Source: Acidimicrobiaceae bacterium
GTDB taxonomy: Bacteria > Actinomycetota > Acidimicrobiia > Acidimicrobiales > RAAP-2
Length of the DNA: 64,000 nt
Direction: 5' to 3'
Assembly (NCBI GenBank): GCA_003158855.1
Contig: PMLJ01000029.1
Location: 15,719 to 79,718, forward strand
Part shown: in pieces, positions 16,571 to 25,666 of the stretch
Layout: every line of letters starts with the position of its first letter
Position numbering within the stretch: position 1 is the first letter of the stretch
Notes under the pieces: generated by a model
The model's database searches: none
Seen by the model: only the letters and a program-made list of their open reading frames with translations
Told to the model about the DNA's origin: nothing
Translations under genes and position numbers: made by a program

Positions 16571-18142
16571 TCATACGTTGCGGGTGCGCCCGTCCCAGTA
16601 GGAGGCGCGAATCTTCTTCTTGTCAATCTTTCCGAGATTCGTCAGTGGGATCTCATCGACGAAATCGACACTCTTCGGTGCCATCAGGCTGCCCTTGCCG
16701 ACCTTGACGAAGTCGATGAGGTCTTGTGCAGTGACCGCGGTCCCTTCGCGCAGAACGACCACCGCCTTCACCTCCTCACCCCACTTCTCGTGAGGGACAC
16801 CGATCACCGCTGCATGCTTGACGGCCGAATGCTCGAACAGCGCATCTTCCACTTCGCGTGGAAATATGTTGAAGCCACCGCTCACGATCATGTCCTTCTT
16901 TCGGTCGACGATGGTGAAGAGACCCTCCTCGTTCCGACGCGCGATGTCCCCAGTGAACAGCCATCCGTCGCGAATCGCCGATGCGGTCGCCTCGGGATTG
17001 TCGAGGTAGCCCGACATCATGTTTGGTGCGCGGGCAATGACCTCGCCGGCCTCGCCATCGGGAACCTCGACGCCATCGTCATCGACCAAGCGAATCTCGG
17101 TCGGGTACGTGGGCCGGCCCGCCGACGTCAGCACGGCCAACTCGCGGCTCGGATCATCAACGATGTGATCCTCGCGCTGCAGGACAGTGAGGGCCATGGG
17201 GGCTTCTGTCTGTCCGAAGAACTGGGTGAGGACCGGGCCGAAGACCCGTAGCGCCTGCTTCAGACGGTCCGGCGCGATGGCGGCGGCGCCGTAAAGAATA
17301 TTGCGCAAGCTCGACACGTCATGACTGTCGCGATCGGGAAAATCAAGCACCGCGTACATCATCGTCGGCACCAACAATGTGGCGGTTGCCTTTTCGCGGG
17401 CAATGGTGGTCAGGAGTAGCTCGGGTTCGAAGTGATCCAGCACGATGCAGCGCCCTTGGCGAAGCAGTACCGGCAGGATCAGGCATCCTCCGGCGTGCGT
17501 CATGGGCGTGATGAAAATGAAACTCTCGCGGGGTGCGATACCGAAATCGAGCGTCTCCATCCAGTAGGTGTGAAAAAAGGACCGATGCGAGAGCATCACG
17601 CCCTTGGGTCGACCGGTAGTACCGCCGGTGAAGTAGATGCCGGCGATCTCTTCAGGATCGACGGTGACGCCGACGTGCACCGGTTCATGGGTCGCGAGCA
17701 ACTCTTCCATGCGCAGGTGGCCCGGGGGCAGGACCTCGACACCGTCGCCAACGCAAATGAAATGCTCGACCGTCTCGAGGAGCGGCGCTATCTGCTCGAT
17801 CCGCGCGGCGAACCTGCTGTGATAGACGATGACCGCGCAACGAGCGAGATTCACCATGTAGACGTGGTCGTCGTTGCCGAGCAGTACCGCGAGCGGCACG
17901 CGCACCGCGCCCACCTTTGCCACCGCATATTCGCACGCGACATACTCGGCACAGTTGGACATCAAGAATGCGACCCGATCACCGTGACCAATACCCAGTG
18001 ACGAGAAGGAACCGACCAGGCGAGCAGCTTGATCACCCAGTTCGGCGTAGCTGACGTTGCGGTCGCCGTCGGTCACGGCGATGAGATTGCCACCGTAGAG
18101 AACGGCTCGGTCATACAGTTCCGCGACAGTGAGCGGGATCAT
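16571..18142 (-). CDS. Class I adenylate-forming acyl-CoA ligase
   Basis: The 523-aa protein is a fourth acyl-CoA ligase. Motifs are IYFTGGTTGRPKGVMLSH (A3, with Gly for the usual Ser), QFFGQTEAPM (A5), GWLFTGDIAR (A7), VDRKKDMIVSGGFNIFPREVED (A8) and IPLTNLGKIDKKKI (A10 Lys). Its start overlaps the MaoC stop by 4 bp (ATGA), and it ends 10 bp before the acyl-CoA dehydrogenase start. It is thus in the middle of a tightly packed operon that supplies activation, hydration and dehydrogenation steps. Confidence 0.85.
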   Translation of the reverse strand: MIPLTVAELYDRAVLYGGNLIAVTDGDRNVSYAELGDQAARLVGSFSSLGIGHGDRVAFLMSNCAEYVACEYAVAKVGAVRVPLAVLLGNDDHVYMVNLARCAVIVYHSRFAARIEQIAPLLETVEHFICVGDGVEVLPPGHLRMEELLATHEPVHVGVTVDPEEIAGIYFTGGTTGRPKGVMLSHRSFFHTYWMETLDFGIAPRESFIFITPMTHAGGCLILPVLLRQGRCIVLDHFEPELLLTTIAREKATATLLVPTMMYAVLDFPDRDSHDVSSLRNILYGAAAIAPDRLKQALRVFGPVLTQFFGQTEAPMALTVLQREDHIVDDPSRELAVLTSAGRPTYPTEIRLVDDDGVEVPDGEAGEVIARAPNMMSGYLDNPEATASAIRDGWLFTGDIARRNEEGLFTIVDRKKDMIVSGGFNIFPREVEDALFEHSAVKHAAVIGVPHEKWGEEVKAVVVLREGTAVTAQDLIDFVKVGKGSLMAPKSVDFVDEIPLTNLGKIDKKKIRASYWDGRTRNV

Positions 18143-18606
18143 GTCGGTCCTGGTGAATCGCCACGCAAGTGGAACATCATCTTGTAGTCGAAGGTCATCA
18201 CCGTTTCGTCGCGCTGGTTCTGCACGCTATAGAGCCAGGTCTGCACACCCTTCTTGGGGTTACTCGTCACTTCTTGCGACTTCACTTTCACGATCACCAT
18301 GACCGTGTCATCGATCTTCACCGGCGCGCGCATGCGCATGTTGTCAACACCCAGCCAGGCGATGACCGCGTCGTCGCCGATGCCCGACTGCGCGACCAAC
18401 CCCACGGCCAAGGCGAAAATCAACGGTCCGTGGGCGAGTCGCTCGCCGAACTGCGTCGCTTCGGCGTACACCCTGTCCATATGCAGTGGGTAGAAGTCGC
18501 CGGTGAGTCCAGCCCAGTTCACGACGTGGGTTTCGGTAACCGTGATCCTCCCCGTACGGTAGATGTCACCAACTGCAAAGTCATCACCATATTTCCGTTG
18601 GGTCAT
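18139..18606 (-). CDS. MaoC-family hot-dog dehydratase/hydratase
   Basis: The 155-aa protein is a single hot-dog domain with the hydratase-2 pattern AGLTGDFYPLHMDRVYAE (D and H catalytic pair) and AHGPLIFALAVGL. MaoC proteins add water to trans-2-enoyl-CoA. The ATG at 18606 follows GAAAGGAG. It precedes a DUF35 gene and a Cys-less thiolase-like gene in the operon. That trio is the layout of ChsH1/ChsH2/Ltp2-type side-chain degradation modules in steroid-degrading actinobacteria, where hydration is followed by retro-aldol cleavage. The parallel is inference from gene order and motifs. Confidence 0.8.
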   Translation of the reverse strand: MTQRKYGDDFAVGDIYRTGRITVTETHVVNWAGLTGDFYPLHMDRVYAEATQFGERLAHGPLIFALAVGLVAQSGIGDDAVIAWLGVDNMRMRAPVKIDDTVMVIVKVKSQEVTSNPKKGVQTWLYSVQNQRDETVMTFDYKMMFHLRGDSPGPT

Positions 18607-18617
18607 GACAACTCCTT

Positions 18618-19040
18618 TCAGCGGACCGGGCGGAACTTCGGCAGGTTGAACTCGTCGTCAAGACGCTCGAACACCACTTGGACAGGTTGATCACAGACCA
18701 AATCATCGTTGTTGCATTCGACGATGTTCGACAGCATCTGCACGCCCTCTTCCAGCCGAATCACCGCGACGACGTAGGGAACATCGCCAGCGAAGGCTGA
18801 AGGAGCGTTGGACTGCACGACCGTGAAGCTGTAGATGGTGCCACGGCCGCTGGCCGGCTGCCAGCCGAGGTTCGTCGAGGAGCAGTGAGGACAGGCCATG
18901 CGCGGGTAATGAATGACCCGATCACAATCCTCACAATGCTGAAGGATGAGTCGACCTTCGTGCGCGGCGTCCCAGAACGGACGGGCCCACGGAGCAACCA
19001 CGGGAACGGGCTTCGTGGATCTGACGTCATTTTGTGTCAT
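18618..19040 (-). CDS. DUF35 OB-fold / zinc-ribbon protein
   Basis: The 140-aa protein has an N-terminal helix (PWARPFWDAAHEGRLILQHC), a rubredoxin-like zinc ribbon (CEDCD...CPHC) and an OB-fold C-terminal domain (GRGTIYSFTVVQSN). DUF35 proteins bind acyl-CoA and form complexes with thiolase-like partners. They are nearly always encoded beside them, as here (thiolase-like gene 12 bp upstream). The ATG at 19040 follows AGAGGAG. It probably serves as the acyl-CoA-holding subunit of the aldolase or thiolase encoded at 19052-20236. Confidence 0.85.
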   Translation of the reverse strand: MTQNDVRSTKPVPVVAPWARPFWDAAHEGRLILQHCEDCDRVIHYPRMACPHCSSTNLGWQPASGRGTIYSFTVVQSNAPSAFAGDVPYVVAVIRLEEGVQMLSNIVECNNDDLVCDQPVQVVFERLDDEFNLPKFRPVR

Positions 19041-19051
19041 CGGTATCTCCT

Positions 19052-20236
19052 CTAGGGGATCTCGGAGCCGAGGATGGTCACCTGGGCGTCCATGTAGGTT
19101 CCACCGACAGCAGTCTCAACGGCGAATCGACAATCAGGCACCTGGCGCGGACCCGCCTTGCCCATGATCTGTCGCGCGGCCTCTACTAGGAGAGAGACCG
19201 ATCCGCCAGCACCGATGTGTCCTTTGGACAGCATCCCGCCATCGGTAGTGGTTGGAATCGTCCCACCCGGTGCGGTGGCGCCGCTCATGTGCAGAGCGCC
19301 AGCCTCGCCGCGACCACAGAGGCCGATCTCCTCGAATGCGATCAACTGATAGATCGGGTATGAGTCGTAGATCTCGGCAACATCGATGTCGGCGGGTGTG
19401 ATGCCGGCGTCCTCGAAGGCCTGGCGACCGGCTTGAGCCCATCCAAAGCGAGTCAGGTCTGGCTCCTGGTGGTAGGCAAAATGAGTGACGAGGCCACCCT
19501 CGCCGAGTACGTAGACCGGTTTCTCGCTGAGGTCTCGCGCGCGCTCGGCTGAAGTGACCACGTAGGCCGCTCCACCGTCGAACAACATGTTCGACTGCTT
19601 GGCGCGCAGTGGCGTCGACAGCATCTTCGACGCCATGACCTCCTCGATGGTGAGCGGTGTGCGGAAAAACGCGTTCGGATTGAGCTCGGCCCACTTACGG
19701 TTCGACACGCACACAGCCGACAACTGCTCGTCAGTGGTGCCGGTTTCAAATTTGTATCGCTCCGTCGCGAGCGCCGCGACGGTCGAATAGTGCTGACCGT
19801 AGGGAACCTCCCACTCCATCGATATCCCGGCCGTTGAGAACAAGTCGATGCCACCCTGGGCGGAGAGGCCGGTGCCGAGTTTGTCGGTGTGCACGAAGAG
19901 GATCGACCGAGCACGACCGGTTTCAATCAGAGCACTCGCGACGCGCAGTGCGTTCGTACTCGACGATCCACCGGAAAAGACTTCGCAGTTACTGGTGACG
20001 TTCTTGAGGCCCAATTCCTCTACGAGACGGCAGGTCGCCAATTCGTTACTGAACTGCGAACTGAAGAGTGATCCGGTGGGGATGACGAAGTCGATTTCGT
20101 TCTTGTCGAGACCGGCGTCAGCAATTGCCATGAGCGCCGACTCCAAAGCGAAACTGATGGCACCTTGGTCGCGATGGCGACCCGTCGGCACCTCGCCAAT
20201 CCCGATGATCGCGGTTTGACCTCGGTTGTTCGCCAT
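19052..20236 (-). CDS. Thiolase-like protein lacking the nucleophilic Cys (Ltp2-type aldolase candidate)
   Basis: The 394-aa protein has the SCP-x/thiolase fold. The strand-turn that normally carries the nucleophile reads SNCEVFSGGSSSTNAL, with Gly/Ser at the active position. The usual HDCF segment is AEIYDSYPIYQLI. In Ltp2, the steroid side-chain retro-aldolase, active-site tyrosines replace the thiolase Cys/His system and a YDSF-like segment is typical. With the adjoining DUF35 and MaoC genes, a retro-aldol C-C lyase is more likely than a true thiolase. The C-terminal GHIGAGGSVSLLVEAARQI is also of the Ltp type. The start ATG at 20236 follows AAAGGGTG. Confidence 0.75.
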   Translation of the reverse strand: MANNRGQTAIIGIGEVPTGRHRDQGAISFALESALMAIADAGLDKNEIDFVIPTGSLFSSQFSNELATCRLVEELGLKNVTSNCEVFSGGSSSTNALRVASALIETGRARSILFVHTDKLGTGLSAQGGIDLFSTAGISMEWEVPYGQHYSTVAALATERYKFETGTTDEQLSAVCVSNRKWAELNPNAFFRTPLTIEEVMASKMLSTPLRAKQSNMLFDGGAAYVVTSAERARDLSEKPVYVLGEGGLVTHFAYHQEPDLTRFGWAQAGRQAFEDAGITPADIDVAEIYDSYPIYQLIAFEEIGLCGRGEAGALHMSGATAPGGTIPTTTDGGMLSKGHIGAGGSVSLLVEAARQIMGKAGPRQVPDCRFAVETAVGGTYMDAQVTILGSEIP

Positions 20237-20290
20237 GTCATTTCACCCTTTCGCGCAATGAAGAAGACCGACCGCGGCGACGTACCGGGC

Positions 20291-21904
20291 TCACGATTCC
20301 TGCAACTCAGGAATGCCCCGGTGGTAGTCAGGCATGATCTCTTCCTCGAAGTTGCTGTTCATGATCGTGTCAACGCACATCACCGCCGAGAGCGCTGCGC
20401 CATCCACACCACCGCCCCATAGGCGCTTGCCATATTGATCCCCGGCGAAGAAGAGACCTTCAACGTGCGGGGACTTCACATCGGGCCGATCGGTGCCAAC
20501 CGGGCGCCAGAGCCCGTACGCCTCCGGGCCGGGCGTCCATATGCAGAACTCCTTGCTCTCTTCCCAGTCGGGGAAGGTGCGCTTGGCCCACTCCTCGCAG
20601 AGTTCAATGACACGATTCACCCGGTCGGGATTACGCATCTCCTCGTCCGTCAGCGCAGTCGAGAACAAGTATTCGCACTTGCCAGCGGGTCCTCGCTTGG
20701 CCGTTCCGTTGCCCCAGGCGGTGAAGTCACACATCACCATGTCGACCACACCAATGAAGCCCTCATCGGGATCGGTGATGCCCGGCATGAAGACGAAACT
20801 CCCTTCATCGATACCGGCGTCCGGGAACTGCGGCTTGGTCATGCCGTACCAACCCGTGAGCAGTCCTGCCCCCCAGAACTTCTCCTTGAGCAGCGCCACG
20901 TAGTCAGCGGGGAAGTTCGCCTCGGGCAAGACACTGAAGATGTACTTGGGTGGAATAGTGCAAATCACCTGGTCCGCTCGAATCTGTCGATCACCTTCGT
21001 AGTCGTTGTCATCAGCCTTAATGCGTACGCCGACGGCGCGGCCGTCCTCAATCAGCACTTCCTTTACGTGGGTGTTACGCCACACCTCGCCGCCATTGGC
21101 GAGGACGACCTTCTCGAACTGCTGGGGTATGGCGATGCACCCGGGCTCGTCTGCGGTGGCCACCGAACCACTCACCAGGTTCATCCGAATGCGCCCCGCG
21201 ATCGCCATATAACCAAGGAAGTCGCCGGTCGGCGTCATCGCCGGCTCGGCCTGGGCGGTCTGGGACGCGGCCAGCACCTTGATGTAGTCGTAGGCCTCGG
21301 GATGCATCTTGCGTTGCAAGAGCCACTCTTGCAACGGCGTACCCATCAACTGAGCCATGTCCTCGAACGTGGTATGCGACATGCCGCCGAGCTGCTCCAT
21401 TGTGGCGGCGTATCCTTCTTCGCTCATCCATGGATAAGGCTGCCCCTTCTGCACCTGATACTGCTCGGACGGCTGGTCTTCCCCTTCCCACTTGATGAAG
21501 CCGAGCCCCTCGTTGAGAGGAAGGTTGTGATGCACGCCGAGGTGCTTCATGAGGCAATCGACCCGGCTCTTGTTGCCCCAGAAGAGTCCGTGACCACCGG
21601 CTTCAAACGTACGGCCATCGAGCAAGCCTCGCTCAAAGATCTCATCAATGGACGGCTCGCACTTGCCGAGGTAACAGTGGGCGTAGGAGAGGGACCGACG
21701 AAACTCCTTGGCGTTCATCTCAATGCCATCGGCGACAACCTTGTCTCCGTGGCCGACGAACGACAAGGTACGCCCACCAACGAACGGCGCGCGTTCCAAG
21801 ACGAGCACTCGTTGTCCGTGATCCTTAGCGAGAAGCGCAGCGGCTCCGAGCCCCGCGACACCCGCACCGATAACGATGGTGTCGAACTTTTGCGTTGCAG
21901 ACAT
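20291..21904 (-). CDS. FAD-dependent oxidoreductase, phytoene desaturase (CrtI)-like
   Basis: The 537-aa protein starts at the ATG at 21904 (MSATQKF), preceded by GGGGAGGAT; the longer ORF-track form to 22018 runs through the promoter. The N-terminus is a dinucleotide-binding motif IVIGAGVAGLGAAALLAKDHGQRVLVLERA followed by VGGRTLSF. The C-terminal FAD contact is GLFFAGDQYGKRLWGGGVDGAALSA. This is the phytoene desaturase / NAD(P)-FAD oxidoreductase superfamily, which desaturates, isomerises or saturates isoprenoid and polyene substrates. It is the first gene of a seven-gene minus-strand operon. Copy 8 of the operator lies 71 bp upstream. Confidence 0.8.
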   Translation of the reverse strand: MSATQKFDTIVIGAGVAGLGAAALLAKDHGQRVLVLERAPFVGGRTLSFVGHGDKVVADGIEMNAKEFRRSLSYAHCYLGKCEPSIDEIFERGLLDGRTFEAGGHGLFWGNKSRVDCLMKHLGVHHNLPLNEGLGFIKWEGEDQPSEQYQVQKGQPYPWMSEEGYAATMEQLGGMSHTTFEDMAQLMGTPLQEWLLQRKMHPEAYDYIKVLAASQTAQAEPAMTPTGDFLGYMAIAGRIRMNLVSGSVATADEPGCIAIPQQFEKVVLANGGEVWRNTHVKEVLIEDGRAVGVRIKADDNDYEGDRQIRADQVICTIPPKYIFSVLPEANFPADYVALLKEKFWGAGLLTGWYGMTKPQFPDAGIDEGSFVFMPGITDPDEGFIGVVDMVMCDFTAWGNGTAKRGPAGKCEYLFSTALTDEEMRNPDRVNRVIELCEEWAKRTFPDWEESKEFCIWTPGPEAYGLWRPVGTDRPDVKSPHVEGLFFAGDQYGKRLWGGGVDGAALSAVMCVDTIMNSNFEEEIMPDYHRGIPELQES

Positions 21905-21974
21905 TAAATCCTCCCCATAACGAGTGACCCCATGTGCCCCTTCAGACCCCTGGGTCCGACGACAACGTCGCCGT

Positions 21975-21992
21975 AACTCCGCTAATTGTATT
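21975..21992 (-). promoter_or_regulatory. 18-bp island operator, copy 8 (minus strand)
   Basis: Read on the minus strand, the site is AATACAATTAGCGGAGTT. It differs from the consensus only at position 2 within the first half and keeps TACA and GAG. It precedes the CrtI-like gene, the head of the largest operon in the block. Confidence 0.55.
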
Positions 21993-22787
21993 ATGCCCAT
22001 GTCGTCCACGTATTGCAAGATTGCCCCGCGCCAATCCTGCGCCCCGTTGGCGAGTCAACACTTCGCGCTGCGAATCAATCGAGACGACGTCGCTCTCCAC
22101 TGCGATCGACCCACGAACTACTCCTTCCAATTTCCTTTCAATTCCTAATCATCGACCGGGTTGGCCGGGACGAAACGACACCTCGGGATCGAGACTCCCC
22201 GCCTACCATTGCCAGAACCGCACTCACTGTGGGTCAAAGGTCCGCGTTCACATTCTCCGTACGCGAACACCGGTGTTCCAGTCTTTGGGCGTCGCAGTCA
22301 CCCACTCCAAGGGCCAAGCATGATCGAAGAAATCCCGCGCGGCCTCACCTGACCCGCTTCTCACACGCAATCTCTCGTCCGCGACCAATTGACCAGAGCG
22401 AGCCAGTATCTCAACGAACAACTGATTTCTCTGGAGATTCACTGCTTACGGCCAGCGAGACGGCGCGCCTCCGCCCGCTTGCGCAGAACGAGCAGTGCCG
22501 CAGCGCTCGCCAACGTCGCGAGTTCCGGCGCTACACTACAATTACCGGAGTGATATAGTGATTCAACAATTTGTACTTACGGTTGGGGGTATAGGCGTGA
22601 TCATGGACCGCTGGCCACAGTTACCGCTTCCAGGTCTTCACTTCCACCGCCAACTGCGCTCCGGTACCCGCGACCGAGAGGCACGGCGTAGAGCGGCCGA
22701 ATGCCACCACTGTACCAACGTCGATCTTCCATTCGATTCCTGCGTTGAGGACCGGCGTGTCACATGTGGCTTAGGACGATAAGACTC
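21993..22787. other. Long divergent intergenic region
   Basis: Between the CrtI-like operon (minus) and the LLM gene (plus) there are about 800 bases with two operator copies (21975 and 22535) and no convincing gene. The overlapping ORFs of 60-190 aa have no domain, no ribosome binding site and a composition unlike the neighbours. It may hold decayed coding sequence, but I cannot identify any. Confidence 0.5.
22535..22552 (+). promoter_or_regulatory. 18-bp island operator, copy 4
   Basis: ACTACAATTACCGGAGTG, followed by ATATAG, lies 236 bp upstream of the LLM monooxygenase start. The distance implies a long leader or a promoter further downstream. Confidence 0.55.
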
Positions 22788-23795
22788 ATGACGACCGCGC
22801 TCCCCTCCTTAGGCGTCTCGCTGGGACTGTGGCAGGACCGCCCCTCGGACGAGGTCCTCGTGACCGCGCTCGCGGCAGACCGCCTCGACTTCAACGAACT
22901 TTGGATCGGCGAAATGGCGACGTATGACGCGTTCGCACTCGGTGCGGTGATCGCTGAACGTACCCAGCGCATACCTTTGACCCTCGGACCGTTCGCGGTG
23001 GCCGTTCGCGATCCGGTCATGATCGCAATGGGCGTCGCCTCGGTCGCCGAACTGACGGGGCGCCGCGTGAACGTGGCCATCGGATCGTCGAGTCCAATGG
23101 TCGCCGAGCAATGGCACGGCCGCGTTCAGCGCCGCCCGGCACTCGCGCTGCGCGAGATGGCGTCCGCTCTGCGGGTGCTCCTCGCCGGCGAGAAGTTGAA
23201 TTTCGAGGGAGAAGTTTTACGAAGTCAGGGATATCGCCTGCGAGCGACGCCCCCACACTCCGAACTGACCATCGCAGCGTTCGGCGCTGGCGCGATCAAC
23301 GTGGCGGCAACAATGGCCGACCGCATGGTCGTGAACCTGATCACGCCCCAGTTGGCGGGTCGCCTCGCTCAGGCGATGCGCGACGACGCGCAGCGTGCCA
23401 GCCGCAGCGCACCACGCGTTGCAGCTTGGGTCACGGCCGCCGTCGATCCGAGCGTCGACTCATTCGAACAACTGCGCCGCGGCATCGTCGGTTACCTGGG
23501 CGCACCTGGCTACGGTGAGATGTTCGCCGAAGCGGGCTTCGGCGACGTCGTCTCCTTCGCCCGACAAGACCCACATCCAAGGGACCTCCTCGCGGTGATA
23601 CCCGACGAATTAGTCAAGTCGGTCTCCTTAATCGGCGACCTCGACGAGGTGAGAGCTGGTCTTGTCAACTACGCCGAGGTCGGTGTGGATGAGGTCATCG
23701 TGGTCCCCTCTTCGGTACAGTCGGACCCCGGCGGAGTTCATACGTTGGAATGCCTCGCACGACTCTCCGACTCTTCTCGAACTGGGGCGAAGTGA
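22788..23795 (+). CDS. LLM-class (F420-type) flavin-dependent oxidoreductase
   Basis: The protein (335 aa from the ATG at 22788; an in-frame ATG at 22764 gives 343 aa) is a luciferase-like TIM-barrel oxidoreductase. Features are LGVSLGLWQDRPSDEVLVTALAADRL, the LWIGEMATYDAF strand, RIPLTLGPFAVAVRDPVMIAMGVASVAEL and a C-terminal SLIGDLDEVRAGLVNYAEVGVDEVIVV. Actinobacterial members mostly use reduced coenzyme F420 for hydride transfer; some are monooxygenases using FMNH2. It is followed after 43 bp by a CoA ligase gene, so it may prepare that ligase's substrate. Confidence 0.75.
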   Translation: MTTALPSLGVSLGLWQDRPSDEVLVTALAADRLDFNELWIGEMATYDAFALGAVIAERTQRIPLTLGPFAVAVRDPVMIAMGVASVAELTGRRVNVAIGSSSPMVAEQWHGRVQRRPALALREMASALRVLLAGEKLNFEGEVLRSQGYRLRATPPHSELTIAAFGAGAINVAATMADRMVVNLITPQLAGRLAQAMRDDAQRASRSAPRVAAWVTAAVDPSVDSFEQLRRGIVGYLGAPGYGEMFAEAGFGDVVSFARQDPHPRDLLAVIPDELVKSVSLIGDLDEVRAGLVNYAEVGVDEVIVVPSSVQSDPGGVHTLECLARLSDSSRTGAK

Positions 23796-23838
23796 TCAAC
23801 GTGCAGAAGTTCGACGAACGAATTTTCTTGAGGGGGAA

Positions 23839-25539
23839 ATGATGGGACTGCATTCAGCTGAGCGTGTAGCCGAGTACCGAAGCAAGGGTTACTGGGGCGA
23901 CGATCTGATTGATCGGCTGTTTGAACAACGGGTCCTCGAGGACCCGGATGCTCTGGCCCTGGTGGATCCGTTGAATCGAGCCGACCTGGTCGATGGGCCA
24001 TTTCGCGAACTCACCTGGCGCCAACTCGACGATCAGGTCAATCGAATGGCCCAGGTTCTGCTCGATGAGGGTGTCAAGCCTGGCGACGTCGTCGGTGTCC
24101 AACTGCCCAATTGCGTGGAGATCGTGATCGTCTTCCTGGCGATTCTGCGCCTTGGCGCCATCGTCAGTCCATTTCCAGTTCAATATCGTTCCTACGAGCT
24201 GACCAATCTCAGCAACGTCGCGAACGTCCAACTCTTCGTCACCTCGACCCGAATCGGCAAGACGCGCGAAGCCGCTCGTGAGCTCGCCGGGCTGCGGGAC
24301 GCAATACCCTCTTTGAAGCACATCCTCGCTTTCGGGGACTCAGTCCCCGAAGGTGTCATCGGTCTCGACGAGCGCATCACTTCGGCCAACGATCAATCCG
24401 CGCTCTCGGAGTTCCGAGCGTCCTTCGAGCCTGACCCCAACGACTGCGTCACCATCTGTTGGACCTCGGGTACCGAAAGCACTCCGAAGGGGGTTCCGCG
24501 CACTCACTACGACTGGATCGCGATGTCGTGGACGACAGTGGAGGCCCCGCTGCTGACCAAGGATGACGTCCTGATCAATCCGTTCCCGATGGTCAACATG
24601 GCCGGCATTAATGGGATGTTCCTGCCGTGGCTTCGCGTTGGCGGCGTGTTGGTCCAGCACCATCCCTTCGATTTGGCCACCTTTCTCGAGCAGGTGTCGA
24701 GGTATCGAGGGACCTACACCGTGGCGCCGCCCGCCCTACTGACCCAGTTGCTGCACGACGAGGCGCTACTCGCCAACGCCGACATTTCGTCACTTCGACT
24801 GCTGGGATCCGGTTCCACTCCGCTGGCCCCGTCGCTACTTCAAGGCTGGCGCGACAAGTACGGCATCGAGATACTGAACCTCTACGGTTCCAACGAGGGG
24901 ATCATCCTCTTCAGTGGACCCGTCGACATCCCCGATCCCAGCGAACGCGCAATGTACTTCCCGCGATACGGCGTGCCGGGTCGCAAGTGGTCCTTCAGGG
25001 TATCTGAATGGATGCAGGTGAAGGTCGTCGACGTCACCACCCGCGAGGAGATCCTCGAGCCCGGCAAACCAGGTGAACTGTTGATCAAAGGCCCGACGGT
25101 CTTCGCGGGGTACCTTCCCGCGTCCGGCATCCAGGATCCATTCGACGATGAAGGCTTCCTGATCACCGGTGACCTTCTCGAGATCGCCGGTGATGAGCTC
25201 CAGTACCTTCACTACGTCGATCGAACCAAGGACATCGTCGTGCGAGGTGGCATGAAAATCTCGGCGTCCGAACTCGAGACCTTCATCGCGGGCTTCCCCA
25301 AGGTCGCAGATGTCGCGGTCATCGCCTACGCCGACGAGATACTCGGCGAGAAAGCGTGCGCGGTAGTGGTTCCTCGTCCTGGTGAAGTTCCCACGCTGGA
25401 CGAGATCATCGCCTACCTGCGCGAGCTCGGCATCGCGACTTTCAAACTGCCCGAACGGCTCGAGATCGTTGAGTCGCTCCCACGAAACCCCGTTGGCAAG
25501 GTGCTGAAGCGTGAGCTGCGGACGTTATTCAACACATAG
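23839..25539 (+). CDS. Adenylate-forming CoA ligase, cyclohexanecarboxylate-CoA ligase (AliA)-like
   Basis: The protein (566 aa from ATG 23839, or 565 from the next ATG) is a fifth CoA ligase of a different subgroup. AGGGGG lies just before the start; the ORF-track start at 23662 is inside the previous gene. The N-terminus (YRSKGYWGDDLIDRLFEQR) and motif A3 (CWTSGTESTPKGVPRTH) are typical of EntE/AliA-like ligases acting on cyclic or aromatic acids. Other motifs are LYGSNEG (A5), FLITGDLL (A7), VDRTKDIVVRGGMKISASELE (A8) and LPRNPVGKVLKREL (A10). The subgroup supports a cyclic carboxylic acid as one island substrate, without proving it. Confidence 0.8.
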   Translation: MMGLHSAERVAEYRSKGYWGDDLIDRLFEQRVLEDPDALALVDPLNRADLVDGPFRELTWRQLDDQVNRMAQVLLDEGVKPGDVVGVQLPNCVEIVIVFLAILRLGAIVSPFPVQYRSYELTNLSNVANVQLFVTSTRIGKTREAARELAGLRDAIPSLKHILAFGDSVPEGVIGLDERITSANDQSALSEFRASFEPDPNDCVTICWTSGTESTPKGVPRTHYDWIAMSWTTVEAPLLTKDDVLINPFPMVNMAGINGMFLPWLRVGGVLVQHHPFDLATFLEQVSRYRGTYTVAPPALLTQLLHDEALLANADISSLRLLGSGSTPLAPSLLQGWRDKYGIEILNLYGSNEGIILFSGPVDIPDPSERAMYFPRYGVPGRKWSFRVSEWMQVKVVDVTTREEILEPGKPGELLIKGPTVFAGYLPASGIQDPFDDEGFLITGDLLEIAGDELQYLHYVDRTKDIVVRGGMKISASELETFIAGFPKVADVAVIAYADEILGEKACAVVVPRPGEVPTLDEIIAYLRELGIATFKLPERLEIVESLPRNPVGKVLKRELRTLFNT

Positions 25540-25666
25540 AGATAAGGAGTCGCGAGTCGCAGTCCATCCCACGGTCACGTGCCCCAAGGAAGGGTTCGTT
25601 CCGTATTCACCGTTGTAGACCACTTCACGTCGAGCAATGACGTGATACCGAGAATCAGAGGAATTC

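Noticed and set aside
20435-21907. 490-aa plus ORF
   Set aside because: It is a shadow on the opposite strand of the CrtI-like gene; there is no domain and the composition is typical of antisense high-GC frames.
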